Below, piece by piece: positions 1-9,002 of a stretch of DNA of 35,416 nucleotides. The first letter of the stretch is position 1, and each line of letters starts with the position of its first letter. Both the position numbers and the translations under genes were made by a program. This DNA is from a bacterium (GTDB taxonomy: Bacteria; Bacillota; Limnochordia; DTU080; RSA5). The stretch lies in contig PKEU01000111.1 of assembly GCA_002919195.1 (NCBI GenBank), positions 1 through 35,416 of the forward strand, read 5' to 3'. The notes beneath the pieces were generated by a model. It was not told the origin of the DNA, searched no databases, and saw nothing but the letters and a program-made list of their open reading frames with translations.

Positions 1-255
1 GACGGCGATGAGGCGTACGAGGTGCCGGGCTTCCCCGTGGAGCGGGTGGTCGACCCGGTGGGCGCAGGCGACGCCTTTGCGGCGGGGTTGATCGCCGGCC
101 TGCTGGAAGGGAAGAGCCTGCAGGAGGCCGTGCTGCTTGCCAACGCCTGCGGGGCCGCGGCGACCACCGTGCCGGGCGACATCGAGGGGATGCCCGAGCG
201 GGAGGAGCTCGACCGGATCGTCTCGGCCAAGCGGGGACGAGACGTGATGCGTTAG
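1..255 (+). CDS. PfkB-family carbohydrate kinase (ribokinase/KDG-kinase-like), 3' end only
   Basis: Frame is open from base 1; contains the PfkB C-terminal signature DPVGAGDAFAAGLIAGLLEG. Truncated at the window edge. Confidence 0.9.
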   Translation, partial: DGDEAYEVPGFPVERVVDPVGAGDAFAAGLIAGLLEGKSLQEAVLLANACGAAATTVPGDIEGMPEREELDRIVSAKRGRDVMR

Positions 256-281
256 CCGAGCGGGCCGGGAGGTGTGCGCTG

Positions 282-716
282 GTGCTCTTTCTCCCCCAAG
301 AGGCCATCGAGACCGTCCGTAGGGAAGGGGAAAAGGCCTATCCTGCCGAGTGTTGCGGGCTGCTGATCGGCCGGGCTTCAGGGGGCGAATACCGCGTCGC
401 GTGGGCGTTCCCTTGCCGCAACCTCTACGAGGGCGAGTCGGACCACCGCTACGAGATCGACCCGTACGATTTCATCCGGGCGGACCGCTTCGCCCGGCAG
501 CGGGGAATGGATGTGATCGGCGCGTACCACTCTCACCCGGACCACGACCCCCGGCCCTCCCAGTGCGACGCCCAACACGCTTTCGGCGGCTTTCCTTACC
601 TGATCGTCTCGGTCCAAAAGGGCCGGGCGGGGGAGATGCGCTCGTGGCTCTTTGTGGAGGGCGAGGGCTTTTACGAGCAAAAGATCGTCCCCCTTTCCGA
701 GAGCTCGCTGGCCTGA
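282..716 (+). CDS. M67 family (JAMM/MPN) metallopeptidase
   Basis: ECCGLLIG followed by AYHSHPDHDPRPSQCD, matching the JAMM H-x-H-x7-S-x2-D motif; GTG start. Confidence 0.9.
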   Translation: MLFLPQEAIETVRREGEKAYPAECCGLLIGRASGGEYRVAWAFPCRNLYEGESDHRYEIDPYDFIRADRFARQRGMDVIGAYHSHPDHDPRPSQCDAQHAFGGFPYLIVSVQKGRAGEMRSWLFVEGEGFYEQKIVPLSESSLA

Positions 717-945
717 GATATGAATGAAGCGCTCGACACAGTGCTCGAGGGCGGGCTCGAGACCGAGATCGGGACCCCGCGAGAGGTCGCGGGCGGTCCC
801 CTTACGAGCTCTCCGCACCGCGCACGCTCCGCCGTAAGCGCCCGTGGTCTTGAGCAGCCGGCAGGCGCCGGCGTTGACCTTTCCTCCTTCACTTAGATAG
901 ACCACCTTGCCATGCCCACGAGGGAAGGCCGGGAGGTCTTGCCTC

Positions 946-1794
946 GTGACTCTCTTTTCCCGACCGTCGCTTAGCTCGCTTCGCGCTTGGTCGAAACGCG
1001 CCTTACGGGATTTTGCGGCCTTTGGCCGCGCCTTGGTGGGCGCCGCCTTGGATCTTGTGTACCCGCCGCCGCTTCTTTGCGGCCTCTGCCGGGGCCCGGC
1101 CTCGCTCTCGCTCGAGGTCGCGCTCTGCACTGCCTGCCTTGAGCGGTTGGTGCCCATCACTTCCCGCTGCGACCTTTGCGGAAGAGCGATGGCCCGTCCC
1201 CGCGCCAAGCGGGGAGCGCGCGCGCTTTGCCATCAGTGCCGTACGGCCCCGCCAGCGCTGGATTACGCCCGGGCTTACGCGAGTTATCAAGGGTACATGC
1301 GGGCGTTGATCCACTCGCTGAAGTACCAGGGGGAGCTTTGGATCGCCCAAGGCCTCGGCGAGCTCATCGCGTGGATGGTGGCGGTGGATCCGGGCTTTCA
1401 AGGAGTCCAGCTCATCGTGCCGGTGCCGCTTCATCCCCAGCGCGAGCGGGAGCGAGGATTTAACCAGGCGGCCGCGATCGCCCGGGTCGCAGGCTCGCTC
1501 TTAGGCGTGCCGGTAGTCGAGGCGGTGGTCCGCACCCGGGAGACGATGCCCCAGACGAGCTTGAGCTGGCAGGAGCGGCTGCGAAACCTGCGGGGCGTCT
1601 TTGATGTGCCGTCGCCGCGACCGGTGCAGGGGCGAGGCGTGCTCATTGTCGACGACGTCTATACCACGGGTGCGACGGCTTCGGGCGTCGCCTTGGCGCT
1701 AAAGCGCGCGGGAAGCCGGCGGGTGTGCGGCGCCTTCGCGGCCTCGAGCTCTCTGGAACGGGACTTTCTCGATGCCGAGGCCAGAGGAGTTTAG
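946..1794 (+). CDS. comFC: ComF family protein (ComFC-like amidophosphoribosyltransferase)
   Basis: N-terminal zinc-finger Cys pairs (CGLC, CTAC, CDLCG, CHQC), ALIHSLKYQG, and the PRTase motif VLIVDDVYTTGAT; precedes the flagellar genes as in Bacillus. Start could be 907 or 946. Confidence 0.9.
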   Translation: MTLFSRPSLSSLRAWSKRALRDFAAFGRALVGAALDLVYPPPLLCGLCRGPASLSLEVALCTACLERLVPITSRCDLCGRAMARPRAKRGARALCHQCRTAPPALDYARAYASYQGYMRALIHSLKYQGELWIAQGLGELIAWMVAVDPGFQGVQLIVPVPLHPQRERERGFNQAAAIARVAGSLLGVPVVEAVVRTRETMPQTSLSWQERLRNLRGVFDVPSPRPVQGRGVLIVDDVYTTGATASGVALALKRAGSRRVCGAFAASSSLERDFLDAEARGV

Positions 1795-1841
1795 CCGCCG
1801 CGGCGAAAATCTCTACAACGAGCACAGGGAGGTCGGGGTCC

Positions 1842-2261
1842 ATGCACATCGCCAACTGCAGCCGTTGTGGCAAGATTTTTCGTCCAATTGGGGGGCGCAA
1901 GATGTGCCCCCAGTGCCTCGAGGCCGATCAAAAAGACTTCGCCGCCGTCCGGGCCTACCTCAAGGAAAACCCCGGCGCTCATATCGCCGCCGTCAGCGAG
2001 GCGACCGGCGTTCCCGTCAAGCGCATTCAGGAGTATCTGCGGGAGGGGCGGCTGGTGCTGGCGGCAAGCGCCGACTGGCTCCAGTGCGAGCGGTGTGGCG
2101 CCCCGCTGCAGACGGGAAGGCTATGCGCCAAATGCCTGGCGGAGATCGCCAAAGGGGCTGCGCCTGCTGCGCCTGCGAAACCGGCGGCCGAAAGACCCGA
2201 GGAGCCGGTCCGTTTCCAGGGCAGAAAGAAAGTGATCCGCGACAAATTTCGCCGCTGGTGA
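1842..2261 (+). CDS. yvyF: YvyF-like flagellar operon protein
   Basis: MHIANCSRCGKIF..CPQC..VSEATGVPVKRIQEYLREGRL..CERCGAPL..CAKC: two zinc ribbons around a MerR-like HTH; located between comFC and flgM. Confidence 0.85.
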   Translation: MHIANCSRCGKIFRPIGGRKMCPQCLEADQKDFAAVRAYLKENPGAHIAAVSEATGVPVKRIQEYLREGRLVLAASADWLQCERCGAPLQTGRLCAKCLAEIAKGAAPAAPAKPAAERPEEPVRFQGRKKVIRDKFRRW

Positions 2262-2332
2262 TCGCGGGGAAATTGCCTTAAAGTGCCGGGGAGGATCAGC
2301 CGACAATATAACCGGGGAAGACACGAGGTGAC

Positions 2333-2629
2333 GTGATGACCGTCTACAACAACCCGAACATCCAAAGGCTATCGCGGATCTTTCGGCCGGAAAGCAAGGC
2401 TCCCAAGGTGAAGCCTGCCCAAACGCCGGAGCGGTCGGAGCCTCAAGACAGCGTCAAGCTCTCCGATGAGGCCAAGATCTTCGCGGCGTTTCAAAGGCGG
2501 CTGGCCGAGACGCCCGAGGTGCGCAAAGAAAAGGTCGAACAGCTCAAAAAGGCCATCGAGGCCGGCACGTACCGGGTACCGGCCGAAAAGATCGCCGAGG
2601 CCATCTTGCGCGAGGGCGGGCTCCTTTAG
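2333..2629 (+). CDS. flgM: Anti-sigma-28 factor FlgM
   Basis: D(S)VKLSDEAKIF... and RKEKVEQLKKAIEAGTYRVPAEKIAEAIL are typical FlgM; syntenic. Start GTG 2333 or ATG 2336. Confidence 0.9.
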   Translation: MMTVYNNPNIQRLSRIFRPESKAPKVKPAQTPERSEPQDSVKLSDEAKIFAAFQRRLAETPEVRKEKVEQLKKAIEAGTYRVPAEKIAEAILREGGLL

Positions 2630-2667
2630 GTTGATCCGCGAATGGCCCTAGCATCCCACGAATCGAG

Positions 2668-3210
2668 GTGGCGCCGGTGAGCGTTGAAAGGGAGCGGTCC
2701 AACCACGGGCGGGTTTGCGACGGGCAGCGCCTTTACGCTCTCTTGCAAGAGCAGGCCGAAGTCGCCAAATTGCTGCTGGGCGCCGCAGAGGAGCTGCGGG
2801 ACGGCATCTTGGAGCGCGACCTCGCGAAAATCGAGGCCGCGGTGGCCAGGGAATCGGAATTGTCTGACCGGCTCAACGCTCTGGAACAAGAGCGGGCGGC
2901 ATGGGTCGCCCAATGGGCGGCCGCTCACCACTTAAGCGCGGAGCCGGCGCCGGCCTTGAGCGATATCCTGGCGCGGTTTTCGGAGGAAGAGGCCGAGCCG
3001 ATCCGGCAGGCGGCCGCCGCCCTCCAGGAGGCGGCCTTTGAGCTCCACCAGGTCAACCAGCTCAACGCGGACCTCGTTTCTTATTCCCTGGCGCACGTGC
3101 AGGGGCTCTTGAGCGCCCTCGCGGGCGACGGGGAGACGGGTGGACTGTACGGTCCTCATGCTGCCAAAGGCGACGCGCCATCGCGCGCCCTTGTCGATTG
3201 GAGGGTGTAG
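2668..3210 (+). CDS. flgN: FlgN family flagellar chaperone
   Basis: Helical protein (LLGAAEELRDGILERDLAKIEAAVARESELSDRL...ELHQVNQLNADLVSYSLAHVQ) directly between flgM and flgK. Confidence 0.85.
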   Translation: MAPVSVERERSNHGRVCDGQRLYALLQEQAEVAKLLLGAAEELRDGILERDLAKIEAAVARESELSDRLNALEQERAAWVAQWAAAHHLSAEPAPALSDILARFSEEEAEPIRQAAAALQEAAFELHQVNQLNADLVSYSLAHVQGLLSALAGDGETGGLYGPHAAKGDAPSRALVDWRV

Positions 3211-3216
3211 GAGCCG

Positions 3217-4665
3217 ATGCGGACCACGTTTTTCGGCATCGAGATCGGCCGCCGGGCGCTCCAGGCCCAACGCCTGGGCCTCGACGTGACGGGCCACAAC
3301 ATCGCCAACGCCAACACGCCCGGCTACTCGCGGCAAATTGCACGACTTGCCACCACGCCTCCCTATGCCGCGCCGGGATTTAGCCGGCCCACAACCCCTG
3401 GCCAGCTGGGGACCGGCGTCTACGTCGCCCAGATCACCAGGGCCCACGACGCCTTTATCCAGCACCAGATCAACATGGAGTCGCAGGCCAAGGGTTATTG
3501 GGAAAAGCGCCAGCAGATCCTCGAAGAGCTGGAGCTGACGTTTCTCGAGCCCACAGACGTCGGCATCCGCAATGCCTTAGACCAGTTTTGGCAGTCCCTC
3601 CAGGATTTGAGCAAAAACCCGGAGAGCGAAGCTGCCCGGGCGGTCGTCCGGGAGAGGGCTTTGGTCCTCACCGAGACGGTGCGCAACACCTACGCCCAGT
3701 TTGACCCCTTGAGAAAGCACCTCGACAGCCAGATCCGCGCGGGCGTGGTGCGGATCAATTCGCTCGCCCAGCAGATCGCCGCCCTCAACGCCGAAATCCG
3801 CAAGGTGATCGTCTCGGGCGACACCCCCAACGACCTCTTTGACAAGCGCGATCTATTGATCGAGGAGCTCTCGCGGCTCGTGGACGTCAGCGTCTCGGAG
3901 CGGCAGACCGGGATGATCGCCGTCACCATCGGCGGGATGACGCTGGTCGAGGGGACCAACTTCCGCACCATCGAGGTGCACAACGATCCCGACACGTCCT
4001 TCGCCAAGCTGATCTGGTCCGGCAGCAACCGGGAGGTCAAGATCTCTTCCGGCGAGATGCGGGCCCTCATCGAGGGCCGGGACGAAGAAGTCCCCTATTA
4101 CATGGAGCAGCTCAACTTGCTGGTGAAGGAGATCGTCCAGGGTATCAACGCGATTCACACGGACGGGTATGGGTTGAGGACCGACGAGGATGGCAATCCC
4201 GTAACAGGCATCAAGTTTTTCAAAGACGACGAGGACAACGCGGCCTTTGCGACCGAGCCGGCCGCCAACTTTGAACTCTCGGACGAAATCCTCTCCGACC
4301 CCGGCTATATCGCCGCATCAAGCAACGGGCGGCCGGGCGACGGCTCCAACGCCCTGCGCATGGCCCAGTTTTTCCAAGAGCCCCGGCTCCTCAACGGGCG
4401 GGCGACGCCCGGGGAGTTTCTCGGCGCCATGGTGGCGGGTCTCGGCGTCAAGTCGCAGATGGCCACGTCGATGCTGGCGCATCAGGACGTGCTCATCGGG
4501 CATCTGGAGCGCCTGCGGGCCAGCGTCTCCGGGGTCTCCATCGACGAAGAGATGACCAACCTCATCCAGTACCAGCACGCGTACGCCGCCGCAGCCCGGC
4601 TGATCACCACCGTCGACGAGGCGATCGAGATGATTATCAACCGCATGGGGCTGGTCGGCCGGTAA
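3217..4665 (+). CDS. flgK: Flagellar hook-associated protein FlgK (HAP1)
   Basis: N-terminal rod/hook motif [20 protein letters not shown] and C-terminal [38 protein letters not shown]-type motif. Confidence 0.97.
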   Translation: [482 protein letters not shown]

Positions 4666-4718
4666 AGCCCTTGAGCGATCCGCCGGCGAGAGGTCTGAGA
4701 TCTTTTTGAGGTGAGATC

Positions 4719-5633
4719 ATGGCGCTTCGAGTCACCAATCAGATGATGGCTCACCGGATGATGCAAAACTTGTGGGCGAGCCTGGGCCGGCTGGACCGGT
4801 GGAACCAGCAGCTTTCCACCGGGCGCAGGATCTCCATGCCCAGCGACGACCCGTCGGGCACCGAGGCGGCCATGCGGCTGAGGACCTCGATCCAAGCGGG
4901 CCAGCAGTACATCCGCAACGTCGACGAAGCCCTCTCGTGGCTTGAAGCCACCGACTCGGCCCTCGAGCACGTCACCCAGGTGATGCAGCGGGCACGAGAG
5001 CTGATCCTTTACGGCGCCAACGGCACCTTGCCCGAAGAGTCGCGCCAAGCTCTCGCCGACGAGATGGAGCAGCTCCTCGAGGATTTGGTCAACGTCGCCA
5101 ACTCCAAGCACGGGCAGCGGTACCTCTTTGCAGGGCAAAACACGCTAGAGAAACCGTTTGAGATAGGAACCGACTCCGGCGATCCCTCGAAAATTGTGGT
5201 GACATATCACGGGACGCCGTCCACCGGTCCCGGTCTCGAAGTTGAGATCGAGGCGGGGATCACGCTCCGCTACAACCTTTTCGGCGACGTCGTGTTTAGC
5301 GACGCGTTTGCAGCCTTGTCAGATGCCCTCTACCACTTGCGGGAAGGCAATACAGAAGAGCTCTCGAACGCCGCTCTCGAAAACTTTGACGCTGCCTTTG
5401 ACAACATCCTCCGGTGGCGGTCTGAGGCGGGGGCCCGGACCAACCGGCTGGAGCTGGTGCGGGACCGGTTGACGCACAACCAGGTGGATTTGGAAAAGCT
5501 GGCTACGGAGATCGAGGGCGTCGACATCGCCGAGGTCATCATGAAGCTCAAGATGGAGGAAAACGTCTACCGGGCGGCCCTCGCCGCGGGGGCGCGGATC
5601 ATCCAACCGACGCTCGTCGAGTTTCTCCGCTAA
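4719..5633 (+). CDS. flgL: Flagellar hook-associated protein FlgL (HAP3)
   Basis: Flagellin-like N-terminus (LDRWNQQLSTGRRISMPSDDPSGTEAAMRLR) and FlgL-type C-terminus; follows flgK. Confidence 0.95.
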   Translation: MALRVTNQMMAHRMMQNLWASLGRLDRWNQQLSTGRRISMPSDDPSGTEAAMRLRTSIQAGQQYIRNVDEALSWLEATDSALEHVTQVMQRARELILYGANGTLPEESRQALADEMEQLLEDLVNVANSKHGQRYLFAGQNTLEKPFEIGTDSGDPSKIVVTYHGTPSTGPGLEVEIEAGITLRYNLFGDVVFSDAFAALSDALYHLREGNTEELSNAALENFDAAFDNILRWRSEAGARTNRLELVRDRLTHNQVDLEKLATEIEGVDIAEVIMKLKMEENVYRAALAAGARIIQPTLVEFLR

Positions 5634-5715
5634 GCTGGGGGCAGTCGTTCTTGGCCATTGGAGCTTCCCGGCCCAATGAGGCAAGACAGGATATGACGCA
5701 AGGAGCACAGCCAGC

Positions 5716-6279
5716 ATGCTTCGCCTGAGGATCGAGAGCCAACCGGCTCGGCTCGGCTTGGAGATCGGCCTTCCCCAGGTGGAAATCCAGCGCGTCCGGG
5801 GCGTACGGGTCGCTGAGTCGGCGCCCCCACTCCTTGACATCGAGATCGACTATCCCCGGGTGGAGCTCGATGCCGAGGCGGCCATGGCGGAGATCGGGCT
5901 CAAGCGGTCGCTGGCGGTCGCCCGAGATCTGGCCGCCGCGGGGCAAAAGGCCGCCTATGAGAGCATCGCCCGTTGGGCCCGCCAGGGCGACGAGCTGGCG
6001 GCGATCGAAAAGGGCGTCAGCGTTGCCGATCTTGCGGAAGAGATCGCCTGGCCCGGCGATCGCCAGCAGATCAACGTGGATGTAGCGCCGAAAAGCCGGG
6101 TCGAGGTGAACGCGACCGGGAGCATTTCCATTACGGGTGTGCCCGGCCGGTGGTCGCTGGCTTTCGAGCCCGATGCCGTCGACGTCATGTTGCGTCCCGG
6201 CGCCGTCCGGGCGTATCTCATGCAAAAGGCGGCGATCACCATCTCGGTGGTCGGCGACCGGTATTCGGTGTTGGGTTGA
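5716..6279 (+). CDS. yviE: DUF6470 family protein (YviE-like)
   Basis: Starts MLRLRIESQPARLGLEIGLPQVEIQ, typical of the family between flgL and fliW. Confidence 0.8.
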   Translation: MLRLRIESQPARLGLEIGLPQVEIQRVRGVRVAESAPPLLDIEIDYPRVELDAEAAMAEIGLKRSLAVARDLAAAGQKAAYESIARWARQGDELAAIEKGVSVADLAEEIAWPGDRQQINVDVAPKSRVEVNATGSISITGVPGRWSLAFEPDAVDVMLRPGAVRAYLMQKAAITISVVGDRYSVLG

Positions 6280-6311
6280 GGCGCGGGCTGGGCTGTGAAA
6301 GGAGCGCGACG

Positions 6312-6884
6312 ATGAAGGTTGAGAGCACCCGTTTTGGCACGTTGGAAGTCTCCGAGGAAGCGATCATCCGGTTTGAACAGGGGCTTTTGGGCTTTGAGGG
6401 GTACCGCCAGTACGCTTTGATCCGCCACGATCCCGCGAGCCCCTTTTCCTTTTTGCAGTCTTTGGACGATCCCGACTTGACCTTTGTCGTCGTCGATCCC
6501 CTGTGGCTGCGGCCGGACTACAAGGTGCGCGTGCGCGAGGCGGATCTGGCCAAGATCGATCTCCAGCCCGATGACGACCTGGCGGTCTTTGCCATCGTGA
6601 CGGTGCCCAAGGACCCACAGGAAATGACGGCCAACCTCATGGCCCCGCTGTTGATCAACGGCCGCACCCGCCAGGCCGTGCAGCACGTGCAGAGCGACGG
6701 TCCCTACCAGATCCGCCACCGGATCCGGGATGAGCTGGCCCGTCGCGAGCGGCTTCAACAGGCTGCAAGAGAGGCGGCCGAGGCGGGAGCGCAGCCGGAG
6801 CAGGAGGAAGCACCCGCGCCCTCCCCAGTAGGGCGCAACCTCTTGGAGCTCCAACAGGAGGAGCCGCTCCAGCAAGTGGGCTAG
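6312..6884 (+). CDS. fliW: Flagellar assembly factor FliW with a C-terminal extension
   Basis: MKVESTRFGTLEVSEEAIIRFEQGLLGFEGYRQYAL.. and NLMAPLLINGRTRQAVQ are FliW hallmarks. Confidence 0.95.
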   Translation: MKVESTRFGTLEVSEEAIIRFEQGLLGFEGYRQYALIRHDPASPFSFLQSLDDPDLTFVVVDPLWLRPDYKVRVREADLAKIDLQPDDDLAVFAIVTVPKDPQEMTANLMAPLLINGRTRQAVQHVQSDGPYQIRHRIRDELARRERLQQAAREAAEAGAQPEQEEAPAPSPVGRNLLELQQEEPLQQVG

Positions 6885-6908
6885 GCGCTGCAAAGCCCGA
6901 CGTGGAGG

Positions 6909-6953
6909 AAAAAATCGGACCGGCGTCGAGCGTTTTCGGCCGGTCCGTTTTTT
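6909..6953. terminator. Bidirectional intrinsic terminator between convergent genes
   Basis: Perfect stem CGGACCGGC (6916-6924) / GCCGGTCCG (6939-6947), with T6 downstream and an A-tract upstream; lies between fliW(+) and the HD-GYP gene(-). Confidence 0.9.
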
Positions 6954-7049
6954 GTGCTCGTGTTCTCCCGGGATTGCGCCCGCCTGTTTTCGCTGCTCGC
7001 GAGCCGGCCGGGCCCGCGCGAGACGGGCCGCCAGCTCGTCCACCATCCC

Positions 7050-8675
7050 TCAAGGTTGGGTCGTCGCCAGGACGGTGGGAAAGGGGGAGCGTTCCACTTC
7101 GCCCCGCTGGACGGCTTCTAAAAGGTCAGGGCTCAGCGACAACAACGCGTCGACGGCCTCCGGGCAAAATTGGGCGCCCCGGAGTGACGCCACCTCGGCC
7201 CGGGCCTCTTGAATGGACTTGCGTTTTTTATAGGGCCGGTCGGTGGTCATCACGTCAAAGGCGTCGGCCAGGGCCAAAAGGCGGGCGCCCAGCGAGATCT
7301 CGGTCCCTTTGAGGCGGTCGGGGTACCCGTTGCCGTCAAACCGCTCGTGGTGGTGCCGGACGAGGTCCAAAGCGACGGGAAACTGGGCCAGGGGCTGCTC
7401 CAGCATGCGGTAACCGATCAGCGGGTGCGTGCGGACGATCTCAAACTCCTCTTGGCTGAGCTTCCCGGGCTTCTTGAGGATGTTGTCCGGAATGCCGATC
7501 TTTCCCACGTCGTGCAGCGCCGCCCCCAACGCGATCTGGTCCGCCAGGCCCTCCAGGTCCGAGAAATGCTCCGCCAGCAGCATCGTGTAGGTGACCACCC
7601 TGCGGGAGTGGGCGATGGTCTCGAAATCCCTTTCCTCCAGTGCGATCAAAAAACCGCGGGCCATGCTGAAATAGGCCGAGTGCAGGGCGTGGTAGCGGGT
7701 CGCGTTTTGCAGCGCAATGCCGCTAAATTTGGTAAAGAGCTCCAGGGCCCGCCGCTCCCGGTGGGAGATGGGCCGCTGGTCCTGCCAGCCGGCGCAGATG
7801 ACGACCTGGCCGTCGTTGAGCTCGATGGGATGGCAAATCATGGAGGAAAGGCTAAAAGGCCTGCGGGTCGGGACGCCTTTGCCCCATTCCTCGTAACTTT
7901 CGATGGCCTGCCGCCGCTCCAGGGCCTCCCGGCAGGGGGAGTCGGGCAAGCGGAGCGGGGCCACGACAAAGATCTCTTCGGATTGGTAAAGGCGGATGTC
8001 ACCGGACGCGGATTGGTACTGCAGCCAGACCAGGTCCGCGTCGATCAGCTCTTTGAGCCCTTGGGTCATGGTGTTAAAGACGGCGTCGGGGGACGAGTGG
8101 CTGACGAGCTGCTGGGCCAGCTCCTGGGCCCGGTTGTTGAGCTCGAGGGCGGCCTGCTGTTCGCCAAAGAGGTGGGCGACCTCGATGATGTGGGCCGCCT
8201 CTTGAGCGATGATCTGGGCATGCTGGATCTCGTCGGGCGTGGGCGCGCGCTTTTCGGTGTGGTAGGAGGCAAAGGCGCCGATGACCTCGCCGTTGCTGTC
8301 GAGCAGCGGGACGGACCAGGAGGAGGCGAGCCCCTCCTCTGCCGCCCGCTCCCGTAAAGGGTCCCATGCCGGCTCGGAGTGATCGGAGATGACGACCCTC
8401 TTGAGCGCGGCCGCCTGCCCGCACGTGCCGCAGCCCGGCGTGGTGCCGATGGGGATCCGCCGGGTCGCGTCGATCCACGTTTGGGAAAGGCCCAAAGAGG
8501 CGACGAGCTCCAGGTGGACCCGGTCGTCGGAGACGAGGTAGAGCGACGTGAGCGGGGCGCTGCAGAGGACCGCCATGGTGTGAACGACCGCCTGGTAAAA
8601 CTCCTTGGAGCATCCGCGTTGCAGGTCTTTGGGACGAAACGCGCCGATGAGCCTGAGCGCTTGATCGACCTCCAT
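7050..8675 (-). CDS. GAF-domain HD-GYP protein (predicted c-di-GMP phosphodiesterase)
   Basis: HDVGKIGIPDNIL and HHERFDGNGYPDRLKG motifs, with DAFDVMTTDRPY; N-terminal GAF-like segments (GCGTCGQAAALKRVVISDHSEPAWDPLRERAAEEGLASSWSVPLLDSNGEVIGAFASYH). Confidence 0.92.
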   Translation of the reverse strand: MEVDQALRLIGAFRPKDLQRGCSKEFYQAVVHTMAVLCSAPLTSLYLVSDDRVHLELVASLGLSQTWIDATRRIPIGTTPGCGTCGQAAALKRVVISDHSEPAWDPLRERAAEEGLASSWSVPLLDSNGEVIGAFASYHTEKRAPTPDEIQHAQIIAQEAAHIIEVAHLFGEQQAALELNNRAQELAQQLVSHSSPDAVFNTMTQGLKELIDADLVWLQYQSASGDIRLYQSEEIFVVAPLRLPDSPCREALERRQAIESYEEWGKGVPTRRPFSLSSMICHPIELNDGQVVICAGWQDQRPISHRERRALELFTKFSGIALQNATRYHALHSAYFSMARGFLIALEERDFETIAHSRRVVTYTMLLAEHFSDLEGLADQIALGAALHDVGKIGIPDNILKKPGKLSQEEFEIVRTHPLIGYRMLEQPLAQFPVALDLVRHHHERFDGNGYPDRLKGTEISLGARLLALADAFDVMTTDRPYKKRKSIQEARAEVASLRGAQFCPEAVDALLSLSPDLLEAVQRGEVERSPFPTVLATTQP

Positions 8676-8939
8676 GTGATCCGCCCCCTCTTGCGCGTGT
8701 AAGAAGCTCTCAACGACTCCTTCCCGCTATACGCCCCGCGTCACGGCAGAGCAGTCAATACAGAGTGAAGCTAGAGTCAATCGACCGGGCTCTTCAATCC
8801 TTCGAAGAAATCTCTTGTTTCCCTCCAAGTTTGGACGGTTACGGGACATCCCTCACATGCCGATACATCTTTTGAAGGACTTTGTTGATCGTAAAGGTTG
8901 TTTTCGACACCCAGCAGGGTTTGGGATAACTTCTGTGGT

Positions 8940-8972
8940 ATATCTCACATATATTATACATATATTGACTCC
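8940..8972. promoter_or_regulatory. 11-bp-phased ATAT repeat array upstream of the OYE operon
   Basis: Three consecutive 11-mers: ATATCTCACAT / ATATTATACAT / ATATTGACTCC, ending 30 bp before the ATG at 9003. Confidence 0.55.
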
Positions 8973-9002
8973 ACGGATGTTGTGGAGGGGGAGGGCCAAG
9001 CC

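Noticed and set aside
7209-8357. 382-aa plus-strand ORF opposite the HD-GYP gene
   Set aside because: Mirror ORF of a strongly supported minus-strand gene; no family motifs.
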